A stretch of DNA of 64,000 bases. Origin: Styela clava (Eukaryota > Chordata > Ascidiacea > Stolidobranchia > Styelidae). Every line of letters begins with the position of its first letter. Within the stretch, counting starts at the first letter, position 1. The translations under genes and the position numbers were made by a program. Location of the stretch: positions 9,486,001 to 9,550,000 of the forward strand of contig NC_135262.1 in NCBI RefSeq assembly GCF_964204865.1, in the 5' to 3' direction. The notes beneath the pieces are model-generated. The model saw only the letters and a list, made by a program, of their open reading frames with translations. It made no database searches and had not been told where the DNA came from. Positions 11,001-25,300 of the stretch are shown piece after piece.

Positions 11001-14000
11001 GCGTTATTAATTTAATAAATCAGACAATGAGGTGCAAGATATTGCTGCATGCTGGTGGCTCACTATAATTACCATGAGAGCATTGATCAGATGTATATGC
11101 ACACGAATGTCCAATTGCAGTACCGTTAGCTTATGTGAATTTAGTAAAAAATTTCAATATCAGAAAAATAAGATATTTTTTCAACAGAAAATTTGAAAAA
11201 CGATCGATAGGTTTGCTTCGTCTCCAATGAAGTCAATTTTTTTAATGCATCGTGATTTGTAATAACGATAGTAAACAATGTATTTCTGGTAATGGTCCTG
11301 TAGTAAATTATTTATTTCATTTTCTAATCATGGAACCGAGTCGCTTTATTATATATCTTTGCCAATAGATCAAAATATATATATTTTTATTTAGGAATGG
11401 GCCTATTTGTCATTCCGAAAACGAGGAGGAAGAGGCGAACAACTCGAAACAGAACCATTGAGCGCACAGAAACATCGATTCAGGAACGCACTAGCAAGGG
11501 CAGACGGATTGAAATGCAATAAACAGCTTTCTACTGATACACTCAGAGTCTATGAATTTGCCGGTAATTTTTTCGATTACAACATTCATCATTACCCATA
11601 TTAGCCAGCCCAAAATTTCTTCAAAACCTTAATCTTCAAGCTTGAACTACCACTCCACCGCCTTTAAGTTGAATCATATACTTTTCTTATGCTGTCTGTA
11701 TTCATTGTATTTCATTATTTTTACATTTGCTCAGATACTAAAAAAGAGAAAGAGCAAACAGAAAATGGAAATTTCCGATCTGGAAGAGGAGGAAATTCAC
11801 CTCACTCTTATTACGAACAACAAGCAGCCCCCGAAAGAAATGATTATGCGTATAATGTTCAAATGCATCACCAAGGTGGAATACCAGGTAAAACTATTGT
11901 TCTTACACATATCGTCACGCTAATAACCGAATTGCGTAAGTCATTTTTAGCAGTTTTGAGTAAAACGTAAAAAACTTCCTAATGATATTGCTATGCCATT
12001 GAGAATCAATAATTTGCCATAGTTCAATTTTTCGATCGTAGACGGATTCAAGTTAATTTGTATGACGCAGTCAAGTGACGTCATAAAGGCGCTCTGTGAC
12101 TTAGGCAGAAATGTGTTAGGGGACATACGCAATTTGGCAACTTGACTACATGTACCAGTCCTGAAAACAAAACAATCCAAAAATGAATGTAATTCTTAGT
12201 ATATACGATGTCTAATCCCCAAAATAGCTAATCTGCTTCAATTACTTTATTTTTTATGTTTAAAAATATATATTTCCAAAAAACACGCTCTGCACATCCA
12301 CCGAAATAAGACTAACGTTAAATATAAAGAATAAAACAGCAATGTACCCTTATATAAAAGCCAACCAAGGTGAATTGGATTCAGACAGTGAATATCACAA
12401 GTGCACGCCTTCCTATACTGTAGTTTAAACTGAAACTTATAAGCGCTAAGCTAGAATCTGAGATGCAAAAACTCGAAAATCCTTCGCCGAGGTTATTTTG
12501 CCTTTGTGACGTCATAATAGTCCTGCGTTAACAATGATAATTCATTATGACGAAACAATTGAACAAATTTGCGTATCATACAAATTCTATATTTTTATGG
12601 GTTTCGGAATTCTTAAAATAAAATCTGAGTTAACAGACAGGTGCGCAGCATTACATAAATACTATTTTATGAAAAACTCAAAACCGCCAAAAATGACTTA
12701 CGCAATTCGGTTATTAGCGTGACGATATTCTGCTTTGCACACGTTCACAATGTTTGCAAATTATCTACATTTGGAGGATGGATAAGTATGGATGTACAGT
12801 GTTGCACACCCATACCTGTTTCTAAAGTAAGTGATCCATATTGGAATCCCCATACATATGCTACACTTTTTACTTGAAGATAGGAATCCACCATAAGTCT
12901 GAGCTTTTAAGAGCTTAAAAGTTAATATATATACCCGAATGTAGAATTTTATTTCGGTAAAATATGAAATGAGTATATTAAAAAATCCAATACCAGAATA
13001 TTCATTTAAAATCAGTCATCTTTGGCAACGTGAATACATTAACACACATAAAAATGAATTCTTAAACTATAACGATTATTGCCAACTGTCACAAGAAAAC
13101 TACACAAAACTGACACGATTTTGCAGATAAGTCGTATCGACTGCACAAAACTGAGTTTTAAAGCCGCTGTATTACCGTCCTATAAGATCATTATTGTTGT
13201 AAATCAAATTAATATCTAATATCATATTATTTTATCTAAATTAATATCTCCCAACATCACTCAACTAATAATCTCATATCAAACAAAATTCTTTTTAGAT
13301 AAGAAAAAATGATTTTATTAATATTTTGTGAATATATACAATATAGTGGCAAAAAGCATCATATTTGGAAAGCACCACCGGGTTCTAAAGAAGTTCCTGG
13401 AAATTTTTTCATTGTTTCGTTTTTCTAAGCTAAGAATTTTGTGGTTGACTCAAACTCTATGTTTATTCAAGGGTGCAGTGTACTGTATAATGAACTTCCT
13501 CTCGGTATATGTAAGCGAGTCAAACTGAATAATTAATCGACATCAAGAAAAGTTACATTTTTTGCATTTTGATCGGAACCATTTAGTTTCAATAATGTGC
13601 TTTTTATTTGTGTTGGTGTTGAGCTATGTTTCATTGTCTAACCTGAACATTCTGTTGTAATCCAGCAAAATTTTATTCTGTACAAATTAGATTTTCACAA
13701 CTCGGAACACAAAAATGCTATGATTCCTACATATGAAATCTGTAAAAATTCATTGGATTAATTTAACTTTGTATTTTATTTTTCTGAAATGTGGATTTTG
13801 AATCGACTTTTCAGTAATACTTTTACGTCTTTTCTATAGACCAACGTGAATGGGAAAACTACGGCAGCTCTCCTATGACAGTGACATCATCACCAAATCA
13901 CATAGCATGCTTCCAACCCCAGACAAATTTTCAGATTCCACAGACGACAGAAATGCAGGACGACAGAGAGCCATCCATCGGTACCCTTATTGAAGAGATG

Positions 14001-17000
14001 ATAAACACGCCTGAACCCACTCTCCCGGACGCTCCTGTGACCATCGATTATCAGCAACCGAACGGCGCGTACAGCACATACGCTGTTCCTCAACCAGTTC
14101 GCAATGTAACTACAGCGTCGCATGTACCTCAACAAGATTATCAAATGGTCCAAGCACCGCAGCTACAAGTTCCAAATCGATACGTGACAGCCACTGCAGG
14201 CCCACACATGAACGGCCACTCGGCCGTTTCTCCGCCACAGAATTTAAATGAGAGTCTTCTAATCAAGGTGTATTTTCGTGGTAACGAGGTCATGAAAAAA
14301 TCAGTCACTAATTCTTCCGGATTTCGATTGTACTCCGGCAACAACATTCCGGATATGTCGCGACTTCTTGATACAGCACAGAGAGATCAACTTCAGAGAC
14401 TCACCAGATTCAATAGCGAATACTTATTCGGTCCAGATTCAGTGGAACAGGTGGAAGTGAGTCTTGTTTTAAATATTTTTTAATCAAAACAAAACGAACG
14501 ATCAGCTACGTTTTTTCTTACCTTTCTCTGTAAAATCTCCCTTTCTATATTTATTACTTGAACATTTTATAAAATAAGGATAAAGTAAGTCATCAACTGA
14601 TATAACTTCAACAACTAAATTCACTGAAATTGTCTTTTTACGGCGCGTGTGCTGAGTAGTCAATATGACATCCCATCGCTTAAATTTTGTGGGAACGTGT
14701 AATAACCCCTTTATTAATTAACTGATATCCAGAAAATTGACGGCGAAGAATCAAATCATGACTATAGACTAAACAAAATACCAACTAGACTAGACGATGA
14801 AAAACATCTTATATTTTTTTTATATGTTACTGAGTAAACAATTCGATATATATACCATCCCGCTTCGCTGTTGCATCACTATAAATGCATTAAAAATGCT
14901 GGGTTAATCTGATTTCATTTGATTACTTTACGCGGTGTATATGGATCATTATGCAAAATTGTAGTTGAGATGCTTTGGGTTGTTGTTATTTTGAAATATC
15001 GCTTTTCTGAGCAACTAATAATCCAACGAATTACAAAGTGTCGGTACTTGAAGGTTGACGAGAACGCTGGAATGCTGTTACTTTTTGGGCCTATCTACCC
15101 GAAATTTTACTCAAAATTTTCTAATTTAATCAATTTAATTCACAGCCACTTTAATTCGATATTTGACTATTTATATTTGGGTATTGCTCTCTTGTATACA
15201 GTTTGTAGATGTTAAGTGCCATACATTGGTTGACCATTGATTCAAAGAAAACACTATGTGAAATTTTGAAATCGTAGGCAATATAGGCCTACAACAATCA
15301 TCACGATCTGTATAACGTCGCTTTATTCATTAACTACTCTGGGGGTTTCCATCGGGGTCGACGAGTCATATTTTAGAATGAAAATTATTAACCCTGTACT
15401 AGCAGACATGATTTTATTGCATTTCCCACATTTATGTATTTCTAGCAAACAGCGATGAACGTGTTATTTCGTTGGTCGAAAGCAAATTTGTTTTATATAG
15501 CGTGAACTGAAGCGAATCCAGGGACAAAACAGCCTTTATAATAAAACATTATTCATCATCGCTCAGTGGATCGCAGTCTTCAGCTGTATAATCCATGTCT
15601 TACGCCTAAGTACAAACAAACAGTAATCCCGTGTATGTGTCGCTTAAAGATGGCGAATGTTGAAAGAAGATAATAGCTGGTCCTTGTAGATATTTCCATC
15701 CGATATTACTCAAATACCGATCATTCTAACAAAGGAAAAGCTAGAATTATTTAGACTGGGAACTTCCCATTCACAAAAAGTTTTTCGGGTATATAAAATA
15801 TTTCGTGACATGAATAGCAACACCAAACAGGCATTTTCAAACCTCTACGTCACTTTCAATAAAGCGGATCTGTGTGGCTGTTTTGATATCGATGTGATTA
15901 ATAATCAAAGGCAATACTTCGCAAATGATCTTACTGATTGTAATTATTTGAATCATCTAAATGCAGTCGACATATACCTTATCGTCAAATAAAATTGTTT
16001 CATGTTGTTCTATTACAGTGGCATGATGAAACGACGGATTTTAGTTATTTTATTTCCCAAACTCTAAAATCTAAATCATCATCAATGTAATGTTCGTTAC
16101 ACAAGTCCAACCAATCCTTCCTATTTTATTTTAGATGCCATCCATAAAACAGATTACAGACAAGCAAGCATTACAAACGAATGAGATATTATCAAATATG
16201 GATCGAGGACTCATATTTTATATTGAAAACGCGAATAACGACGTTACGCCATATGACCAAGCTATCATACCCAATGTATATTGTATCAGACTCTGCCAAA
16301 CAAGGGTGAGGCTCATTAATTTTGTCTAAATCTTGATTTTTACTTTTCAGAAATTTTCCAGAATTATTTAAAATACAGAAGTCAACGGATCACAAAATTA
16401 CAATTTTATGATTATTTTACTAAACAAACTTTTGTTGGTTGAAAATTATTTAATGAAATTTTAGCCTTCCTGTATAAGTCACATTCATCCCTTTGCACAA
16501 AAATATCGAGGATGTTAAAAAATTTTCGGGTTTTGTGCATAAAATTTGTGTTCGATTCCCAATAGATTATATTATTACGTCATTCCACATGTGTCATACA
16601 TTGTATGATAAAAAAAATGACCTCTCCTTCCTGGTTTGTGACCTTTTATCATCTTCGTTGACAATAAGCACAGACATTCAGTTAGGGATTAACATGGAAG
16701 TGTACAACTGTCTTGATGACTTCTGCCCGTTGGGAACAAATTTTTGTACAAATTAATTGCTATGTATTAGATTGTTTTTGTGGTATATTTATTAATTTTA
16801 TGTTTCCTGTGAGTAAAACTCCAAATATAATGGCAACAATACTCAACTCATCGTATCAAATGATTCTATAGATCATTTTGTGCCCAATTGGTCTCGGGAG
16901 ATGTGATGCTTGTTTTTTAAATGGGTTTCTTTTTGAAGCATATTTTGCATAAACCTTATTTTATTACAAATATTTTATCTTTCATATTATATACATTTTA

Positions 17001-17765
17001 TTCCAAAATTCGCCCTACTTACTGTGTACGAAAAAGTTAAGAAAAATTAAAAAAAGGTTTAGGGATAAGATTTCTTTTAAACCGCATATCTACTATCATT
17101 TCTATTACAAGAATAGACCCACCCAGTTCGCAGCGTCTTCTATGCCGTAATTTGACACATCTAACCAAATAGGGTCTATGAATTCGTGGAATATTTCAAC
17201 TGATCATGATATGACGTAGTGAAAACATATTATTAAATTTTTATAAAACATCCGCTGTGGACATGACAGTTTTGAATATTGGAATATACCCGCGTGATTT
17301 ATCTCATATTAAATTTGAAATTATTTACATTTTATTGTATTTATTTTTATATTTATATATTTCTTTATTATATCATTGTTGTTGTTTTAGGTCTTCCCAT
17401 ATGGTACTAACGTACAGGAAAGTGATGTACTTGAATGTGACGGTTTGGCGCGAATGAAATGGGCAAAGATATTCGACTCAAACGAGTTTTTGCGCCAGAT
17501 GTCGAGAACTGGAACCACACCGTCGTCGACCATTAAGCTTTCTGTGGGACAAAAGCCGAAGAAACAAGAAGGTCTTCATTGTTTAGTGTCCATTACAGTT
17601 TCGGTTACGCAAGCCAAAATTCTTGCTGATCGTCAAGTGGAAGACCAGCTAGATGAGATTTTCATCTCTGACAAGAATTCGATGGACGTCGCAGCGCAAC
17701 TTATACAAAACCAAATTCGTCAAAAAATTCAACTGGACGACAACGCCGTTGTCATGAGATCATAA
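8070..17765 (+). CDS. Interferon regulatory factor (IRF) family transcription factor
   Basis: Six coding exons join in phase: 8070-8264, 11395-11563, 11735-11887, 13840-14456, 16135-16305, 17391-17765 (1,680 nt, 559 residues). Exons 1-2 encode a winged-helix IRF DNA-binding domain: IPW, then EWAYLSF across the exon 1/2 junction, and RFRNAL in the place of the recognition helix. Exon 3 and most of exon 4 are a Gln/Ser/Pro-rich linker. The end of exon 4 through exon 6 is the IRF association domain: LLIKVYFRGNEV, SSGFRLYSG, LFGPDSVEQVE, MDRGLIFYI, YCIRLCQTR|VFPYG. The protein should bind DNA as a dimer in the nucleus; activation by C-terminal phosphorylation is known for vertebrate IRF3/5 but not visible here. 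The Trp cluster is badly eroded (see findings). The start was chosen because the domain begins shortly after this Met (aaaATGg context). Orthology within the family cannot be assigned. Confidence 0.88.
11912..12725. mobile_element. MITE with 50-bp terminal inverted repeats in IRF intron 3
   Basis: The left end starts tcgtcacgctaataaccgaa, and the right end is its reverse complement; 48 of 50 terminal bases match. Both ends are flanked by TA (11910-11911 and 12726-12727), the target duplication of the Tc1/mariner group, although a longer ATAT is also compatible. No transposase is readable. It holds two tgacgtca palindromes (near 12075 and 12507). The short open frames across it are by-products. 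Confidence 0.82.
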
Positions 17766-19830
17766 AAAATACAAGCTGTATTGTTTGTTCGGCTGACCTA
17801 AAAATTCAATTACCGGTCAAATTAAAAAGATACATTGCCAATTGCCATAGAAATCCCAGGACTCTTATGGAGTTCAGACTCTTGCGCTTGAAAAATTGCA
17901 TCATTTGAGAAGAAAAATGTATCCACGTGCATTGATTTGAAGTACTTTATTTTTAAGTGTCTAGATAAACACTCTGACAAAGAATGACGTATATTTTTTG
18001 CTTAATTAATTTCAGTTGAATTGTATGCTAAATTTTTATTACCAGGGTCCTCCTATACATATATTTTCTGGGGAGTTTTTATGTGAAATTTTTGTTTTTT
18101 ATGTGATTTGATTGTAGGAATGATTTGTTTCCTTTTATGACATTACCGAATTTGTTGGGAAAGTTTCTAAAATTTTGAAAAATTCCAAAAATTTTGAATG
18201 TACTCAATACGAGTAAAGCACGTCTTCTTGTCCCAGACGATGTTAAAGATCGTCGCTATTGAATAAAAAACACTTCAGCAAAAAACTTGAAAGCAATTTC
18301 CTGGATTTTCCCGGCCTTTGTTTGAGCGTGTACTTACTTGCAGCATACTAGTATTGAAACATATTTGGTCGAGTATGATTCTTTGTCAAACATATAACGA
18401 ACAGCCTTGGTTGTGGAAAATATTCAGATTAGTCAAATCCTAATATTTTTCTCCCGAGATAAACCTTCCAAAATTTTAGCTGTATAGTGAGTATTATTTT
18501 GACTATCGAGGGCACGAAATTTTTTTTAACTTCATTGATAAATAATGTAAAGTTTACAAATATCTAAGTGCATAAAATAACCTTAAATAAAGAAATAATA
18601 CTCAAAATCAAAATCGCACTTTGCTCATCAGAATCCATTTTTTCTACTTTGTGTCAAACTTTTGCTATGCATTTTTTTCACATATTAAATAATTGATGTT
18701 TTTCAAGTCTTTCTTCTGTTATTGTAAATAATATAATTTTTTTTTAGGTCTCAAGCTTTAGATAATAAGGGTCACTTTCGGGATCTTATTGGGGGCTATT
18801 GATAAATCGAGCACGGTTCTTTTTAAAAACAATTTTATGGTGAATTTTTTCACTTTCTTCCAGTCATAACGATGTCACCCGATAACTTTGGTCAAGACCA
18901 CCTGATATGAATCAATGTATGATAAGGGACTAACTGTATTATTCCCATAGAAAGTATCACAGAACAGGGTCTTTGTCTTTATATTACAATTAGAAATGAC
19001 GCACGGATAAATACAAGACGCACCCGTATGAATGCTAGAACAACGTGCTGGTATGAGTATCCATCGTTCGAAGTTAATAGTTTCGTATGAATTTTTGTTT
19101 CTATCTGTAATTTCCCAGCATCACTTGTTTTATCTTCGGTTTCTCGCAACACAATTAATTTTTCATGAAATTTTAAAACTACCAAACTGTACATCTTACG
19201 GACATATTTAGTTTCATATAAGGTGTGACTCAATTTAAATAAACTTCAATTTTCCAACCTATCGACCAATCTGCTTGAACTGTTTTTTTTTATTACCTAG
19301 TTTCATTAAACGAATTAAGCCTTTCATTTTATTACATCCTGTATAATAAAAGAAACTTCTTCCAATTTAAATGCTTTCTTTGTTTAGTGTCGGAATGTTT
19401 AATTTTTTTTCTGTATTATTTTCAACTCTATTTTTTAATTTAGTTAGTGATTTATTCGTTTATTTTTCTTGTCGTCAAAAATTTGTGTGTCTCCAAAGAA
19501 TTTACGGTAAACAGTGAAGAATGCGTTTTTTATAGTTTGGAAAAGTTCCGATTTTTTAGTTAGTTGAGCGAAAAAAATTATAAAAAACCCAACGCATTGT
19601 TGTGAGCATGAAACGTAAACGCTGCATGGGGAAAAGTTTAGAGTAATAATCATTGCTCAGTTTACAAATTAGTTTGTTTAAAAGCCTAAATGATAGTTTC
19701 ACTTCACAGAGAAATAGGTGGTGCCTGTGCTGAGTAAACTAAAATAATCAACCCAAAGGCTTACCCAGGATTAAATCATCAGAGAACTCTTCAAAACTTG
19801 TTGTCTTCCACTAATTATTTTGATGTAGAC
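17766..19830. other. IRF 3' region and intergenic, no gene recognised
   Basis: AT-rich sequence with T-rich runs. The open frames on the minus strand (18979-19233, 19444-19653) match no family and lack splice context. Confidence 0.35.
18262..18267 (+). terminator. Candidate polyadenylation signal of the IRF gene
   Basis: AATAAA, about 500 bases beyond the IRF stop codon. No other evidence for the 3' end. Confidence 0.3.
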
Positions 19831-20303
19831 CAGGGTGGTCCAAACCCAGGCCCGCGGGACACATGGGGCCCGCCGCTCCATTATCTGTGGTCAGCGCCGC
19901 ATTCGGAGAGTAATCAAAACATCGTATTTTAAATTGCTTCTCATAAAATAAATCAGAAAAATTGTTTGACATCTTGTTGTTATATCACTACTGTGACTGA
20001 ATTGACTAGTATGATGGCTAGCTGAAGCAACTAGCGAAGTGAATATGTGATGGGCAGTCTAAATTGTTACATGGATTTCTATCGTTTTGGTCGGGAATAT
20101 ATGCTAACAATATAGGCATGATAGAAAACTAAACATCGGATGCGAATTCCATTAGACTAGGTTTGCAATGCCTGATCCCTATGTGTTCACACAATAGAAG
20201 TGCTTGTTTTGTATTGCACTGTTTACCTATTCTTGGTACTATTGTGGCCCGTGACCCAAAATAATTTTGTGGCCCGCGGAGCCCACAACCTTGGACCACC
20301 CTG
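19831..20303. mobile_element. Non-autonomous hAT transposon (473 bp)
   Basis: The ends cagggtggtccaaac and ttggaccaccctg are near-perfect inverted repeats, with cccgcggg and gcccgcgg next to them. The flanks carry a perfect 8-bp target duplication, atgtagac (19823-19830 and 20304-20311). No coding capacity. Confidence 0.9.
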
Positions 20304-21188
20304 ATGTAGACTATTCCAAGACTCGGTCAATTAATATATATACGTTTTATTTTTGAGGCTAAAACATGTGTGTCTGATGACATCTGGGCAAATATTTGTT
20401 TTAGTTGTCATACATTTAATCTATAAATATTATTATGGGCAGGTGTTCAGATATTACTCCGTTCGATTCTTAAAAAAGGAGATCGTTTACGATATCATGT
20501 TCACGAACAAATGATATATTGTCATAAACACAACTTTATCTTTTATCATCAATAAATTTGCACATGAGCATTCTTCAAGTAGATGTCAATATAAAATGCT
20601 TTCACTAACCAACAAAACCTCGGGATTTCCGAATTTCGGCTTGTTCATCCAGATCCCATTTGCCACCCGGTGGAATCGCGGTACAACATATTTATTTGTT
20701 GGATTGTCGTCTTATATAATTTGCCTGTTTTTATTTTGTGCCTCAACTTTTTGCCTGTTTTCATCCTCTCGTAACTCAGAAACGTTTTGCTCGATCCACT
20801 ACATTAGCGTGATTTGTTCGCATTCATTCCGTGTAACAGTATCCATTTGTGCGCAAACTTTAAACGCTTATATTTACAAATCTGCTTTTTGTTGGCATAT
20901 CTTTCACCAATCTGCTTCCCCAACAAAGCTTTTGTTTCAAATACTTCCCGCCAAACTATCTATTTACTTATTCATGCTAACGTTATGACTCGCTACCATA
21001 TTTTGAGAAAAATTACTGATGACAAAACCAAAATGGGCTGGAATTGAAAGCATGCAACTACGAGTTAATTGATCAGGAACATGGAATATTAAATAATAGC
21101 GAGTAAAAAGTAAACTAATAATAATTATTCTATATATATATGGTCATAAATATAATCGAGTCGAATACTCTTATACAAATATACCGTA
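20304..21188. other. Intergenic between IRF and the minus-strand gene
   Basis: A 130-codon open frame (20596-20988, plus) is the longest here. It is Cys/Phe/Ser-rich and hydrophobic in places but matches no family I recognise and has no clear splice partners, so it is not called as a gene. The 3' untranslated region of the minus-strand gene should start just below 21189. Confidence 0.35.
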
Positions 21189-22272
21189 TCATTCGTCATC
21201 TAATGTCGTTAGAGGTCTAGTAAGCTCATTATAAGCTCGCAATGAACCACGAGAGGGACCAAGATACACTCGACACGCTTGATCAAGCAGGTAACGGTTG
21301 AGTGGGTGTGCTCGGTTACGTGCCACGTTCAAATCCATTCGGTAAAAATCCTTTGAGGTACGGGCAAAGTCAATATCATTTTTCTGTTGCGCTCTGGTCC
21401 CGTACATTTGCTGCATCTGCTGTCTTCAAAACAAAACAAAATTACTCTTATAAATAAGTACACAATGGAGTTAGTAAAAATCAAGGATGCAAAGATTTGT
21501 TACCTCAGTTCTTTGACATGTGTAAAATTAATAGTTCCTTTGTGCATAGCAATCTCAGGGCGGCGGTAATTCACTTTTGCAAAAGGCGTTAGATGGGTAC
21601 TACCTTCCTTCTGAGACCACGGAATCGGCTTACTTCTGAGAGGTAAAGAACTTCCGAATAAAAATCTACATAACTTTTGTTGGGGTTACATGGGACGAGG
21701 TACCTAAGCTAAGTCTAAGTCTTTGCGATCTACGATATTTATGCTTATAATGCAAGAATGTTGTATCAAGAATGAGATGGAACGTTACCGAAATACGTTT
21801 ACTTTAGCGTGGAGCAGGATTCTTGATTCACATGTATTATAATTATATGTGCATGCCCTCTTTTTTATCATATTTGAAACGCTTTTAGCGTGTTAGTAAG
21901 ATGTATATTTACTTTGGATCCAATATATCTTCTCCAGTAGATGGCAGCTTCATTCTCTCTTCTCTTCGTTGACTAAGCAATTGTCTACGTGTTAGATTTA
22001 TGTCGGGCAATGTTACCTGTGGGCGAAACAAATTATTTTCACTCTCAAGTACTGTATAAGATGGAGGAGTGAAAATAGGGGAAACAAGTTAAAAAAATTG
22101 TAAACAGAAACAAGTATTAAATATCTGAGATGGTGATGAAGATGTTAAAAATATGATAAGGACAGAGTATGAAAAATATCTATGATGAGGTTACTCGAAA
22201 AGTGAAGCCAAATTTATATCAAATGAAAAAATATATAGAATAATTGCAGTGAAAAAGAAAATTGCAAAAAAT

Positions 22273-22306
<34 letters not shown>

Positions 22307-25300
22307 CTCTATTACGGTAGTTAAACGGACCTGCCATAATTGCAGTACTTAAGCGGACGTCGTTCCTGTGTCCGTATCATTGTTTTTAAATACGTACTTG
22401 GAGAGCGTGAGAGCCGTTGACAACTACGGAAAAAAAGAGTCAACACAATCCTCTCGATGACAGATATAAAATTTTTGTCCGCTTAATTCGTCCACTTAAT
22501 TCAGAGCACCAAATGTTTTAGCCTATTTCGGCACTAAGCCGGACCCCTCTTATATGTCGCCCTGGATGTCTACATAAATGATGCTGCTTTTATTTTATTA
22601 CGCATTTTAAAGCGTATGACCTCGCTTTAATTTCCAATGGATTCGAACCATTTAGCATTATTTATCACAAAAAATAGCATTTTTTTTTCAATGTTCAGTA
22701 TTTTGTGCAAGGGAGATGCACTGTGTTTGGTGTAGGAAATAATCTTCCATGTCAAAAAATACTCAAAATGCAACGTGAAGGTAGACAAATCGAAACAAAT
22801 TGATTCAAACGTAATATATATTTGAAACTGAGAAATACACAGAGCATATCACAAATGTTCACCTATTCCAACCCTATGGTGTAACATATAGATTAAACAG
22901 ATGCTATGTTGTGAGTGTCAAGATATCAATACCAAGTCAAAATTATTGCATTCAAATAATATTGATAAACTTTGCGCAAAATATATCTCAAAAATCCGCA
23001 TATCTATATGGCTAGTTATTAAGCGTGACATATAATTGAAAAACAAAATTTCGAAATGCCATACATATTGAGAAACAATACACAAAATATATTTCAAATG
23101 TATCACCAATTTGATTGCTAAAGTGTGAAATATTATTTTAAAAAGGAAGTGTGGTATATAATAGTAAAATAAAATATGAAAGTGCTAATATTATTGAGAA
23201 ACAATAAAAGAAAATTATATATACGCAGAAGGAAACCGCAGAATGAAATTCGGAAATGCCAATAATATTGAAAAAATATCACAAACTTTATCTCAAATGT
23301 CCACCTATCCGGCCTTTTAATTTATACAAATAATTGTAAATGGGAATTCTGGTATGTCATTAATGAAGACAAAAATCACACAAATTCGATTTCAAATGTT
23401 CATCTATTCGGTCACTCAAATGTGGCACGTAATTGAAAAATGAACACCAGCCCTATTGAGAAACATTACACAAAATATATCTCAAATGTCTACTTATCCG
23501 GCATTTAAGTGTGGCATATACCAAATAAAATAAAAATTATGAAATCATATTGAGAAATATTACACAAAGTATATCTCAAATGTCCACCTATCCGGCCACC
23601 TAAGTGTGGCATACAAGAATTGAAATGAAAACCCTGAAATCATATTGAGAAATATTACACAAAGTATATCTCAAATGTCCACCTATCCGGCCACCTAAGT
23701 GTGGCATACAAGAATTGAAATGAAAATTTTGAAATCCTATCGAGAAATATCACACAAAGTATATCTCAAATGTCCACCTATCCGGCCACCTAAGTGTGGC
23801 ATAAAGCATTAAAATGAAAATTCTGAAATCATATTGAAAAACATTACACAAAGTATATCTCAAATGTCCACCTATCCGGCCACCTAAGTGTGGCATAGCA
23901 TTAAAATGAAAATTCTGAAATCATATTGAGAAATATTACACAAAATATATTTCAAATGTCCACCTATCCGGCCACCTAAGTGTGGCATACAAGAATTAAA
24001 ATGAAAATTTTGAAATCATATTGAGAAATATCACACAAAGTATATCTTAAATGTCCACCTATCCGGCCACCTAAGTGTGGCATACAAGATTTGAAATGAA
24101 AATTCTGAAATCATATTGAGAAATATCACAAACTTTATCTCAAATGTCCACCTATCCGGCCACCTAAGTGTGGCATAAAGCATTAAAATGAAAATTCTGG
24201 AATCATATTGAGAAACATTACACGAAGTATATCTCAAATGTCCACCTATCCGGCCACCTAAGTGTGGCATAAAACAATCACAATGAAAATTCTGGAATCA
24301 TATTGAGAAACATGACACAAAGTATATCTCAAATGTCCACCTATCCGGCCACCTAAGTGTGGCATAAAACATTAAAATGAAAATTCCGAAATCGTAATGA
24401 GAAACATTGTGCGAAGTATAAATCAAATGTCCACCTATCCGGCCACCTAAGTGTGGCATACAAGAATTGAAATGAAAATTCTGAAATCATATTGAGAAAC
24501 ATTACACAAAGTATATCTCAAATGTCCACCAATCCCGCCACCTAAGTGTGGCATACAAAAATTGAAATGAAAATTCTGAAATCATATTGAGAAACATCAC
24601 ACAAAGTATATCTCAAATGTTCACCTATCCGACCACCTAAGTGTGGCATAAAACAATCACAATGAAAATTCTGAAATCATATTGAGAAACATTACACAAA
24701 GTATATCTCAAATGTCTACCTATCCGGCCATCTAAGTGTGGCATAAAACGATCACAATGAAAATTCTGAAATGATATTGAGGAACATTACACAAAATATA
24801 TATCTCAAATGTCCGAATACCCGACTGCCTAAGTGTAGCATACAACTATTGAAACCAATTCCTGAAATCATATTGAGAAATCTTACACAAAATTTATCTC
24901 AAATGTCAACTTATTCGACCGCTTCAGTGTGTGAAATATAACTAAAATACGAAATTTCGAATACTAATCATATTTTGATGTTGTGGAAAATTGCTCAAAA
25001 TTTATCTCAAATGTTCACCTATCCGATAACTTGAGAGTGACAAATATTATAAAACAAAATTTTGAAACCATATTGAGGAACAATACAGAAAATATATCGC
25101 AAATCGTCATTTACTCAGATACGTAAGTGTGTCATGTAAATGCAAAATGATATTTTGGAATGACAATAATATTAGGAAGCATTCAAAGAAAATTTCAACC
25201 ATCCGACCATTTCAGAAGGTATGTAATTAAAACACGAAATTCTTTAAAAAAATATCAAGAACCATTACACACAACATATCTCAAATGTTCAATTAAATGA

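Noticed and set aside
20596-20988. 130-codon plus-strand open frame, hydrophobic and Cys-rich
   Set aside because: The longest orphan frame in the window, but it matches nothing known to me and has no visible splice partners; kept only as a note.
22636-22652. Perfect T-arm-like stem-loop (aatgg-ttcgaat-ccatt) on the minus strand
   Set aside because: No A box, anticodon arm or matching acceptor strand upstream; not a tRNA.
24031-24270. 79-codon minus-strand open frame with repeated RWPDRWTF words
   Set aside because: It is three units of the 94-bp satellite read through; no start context, no family, and edge units break the frame.
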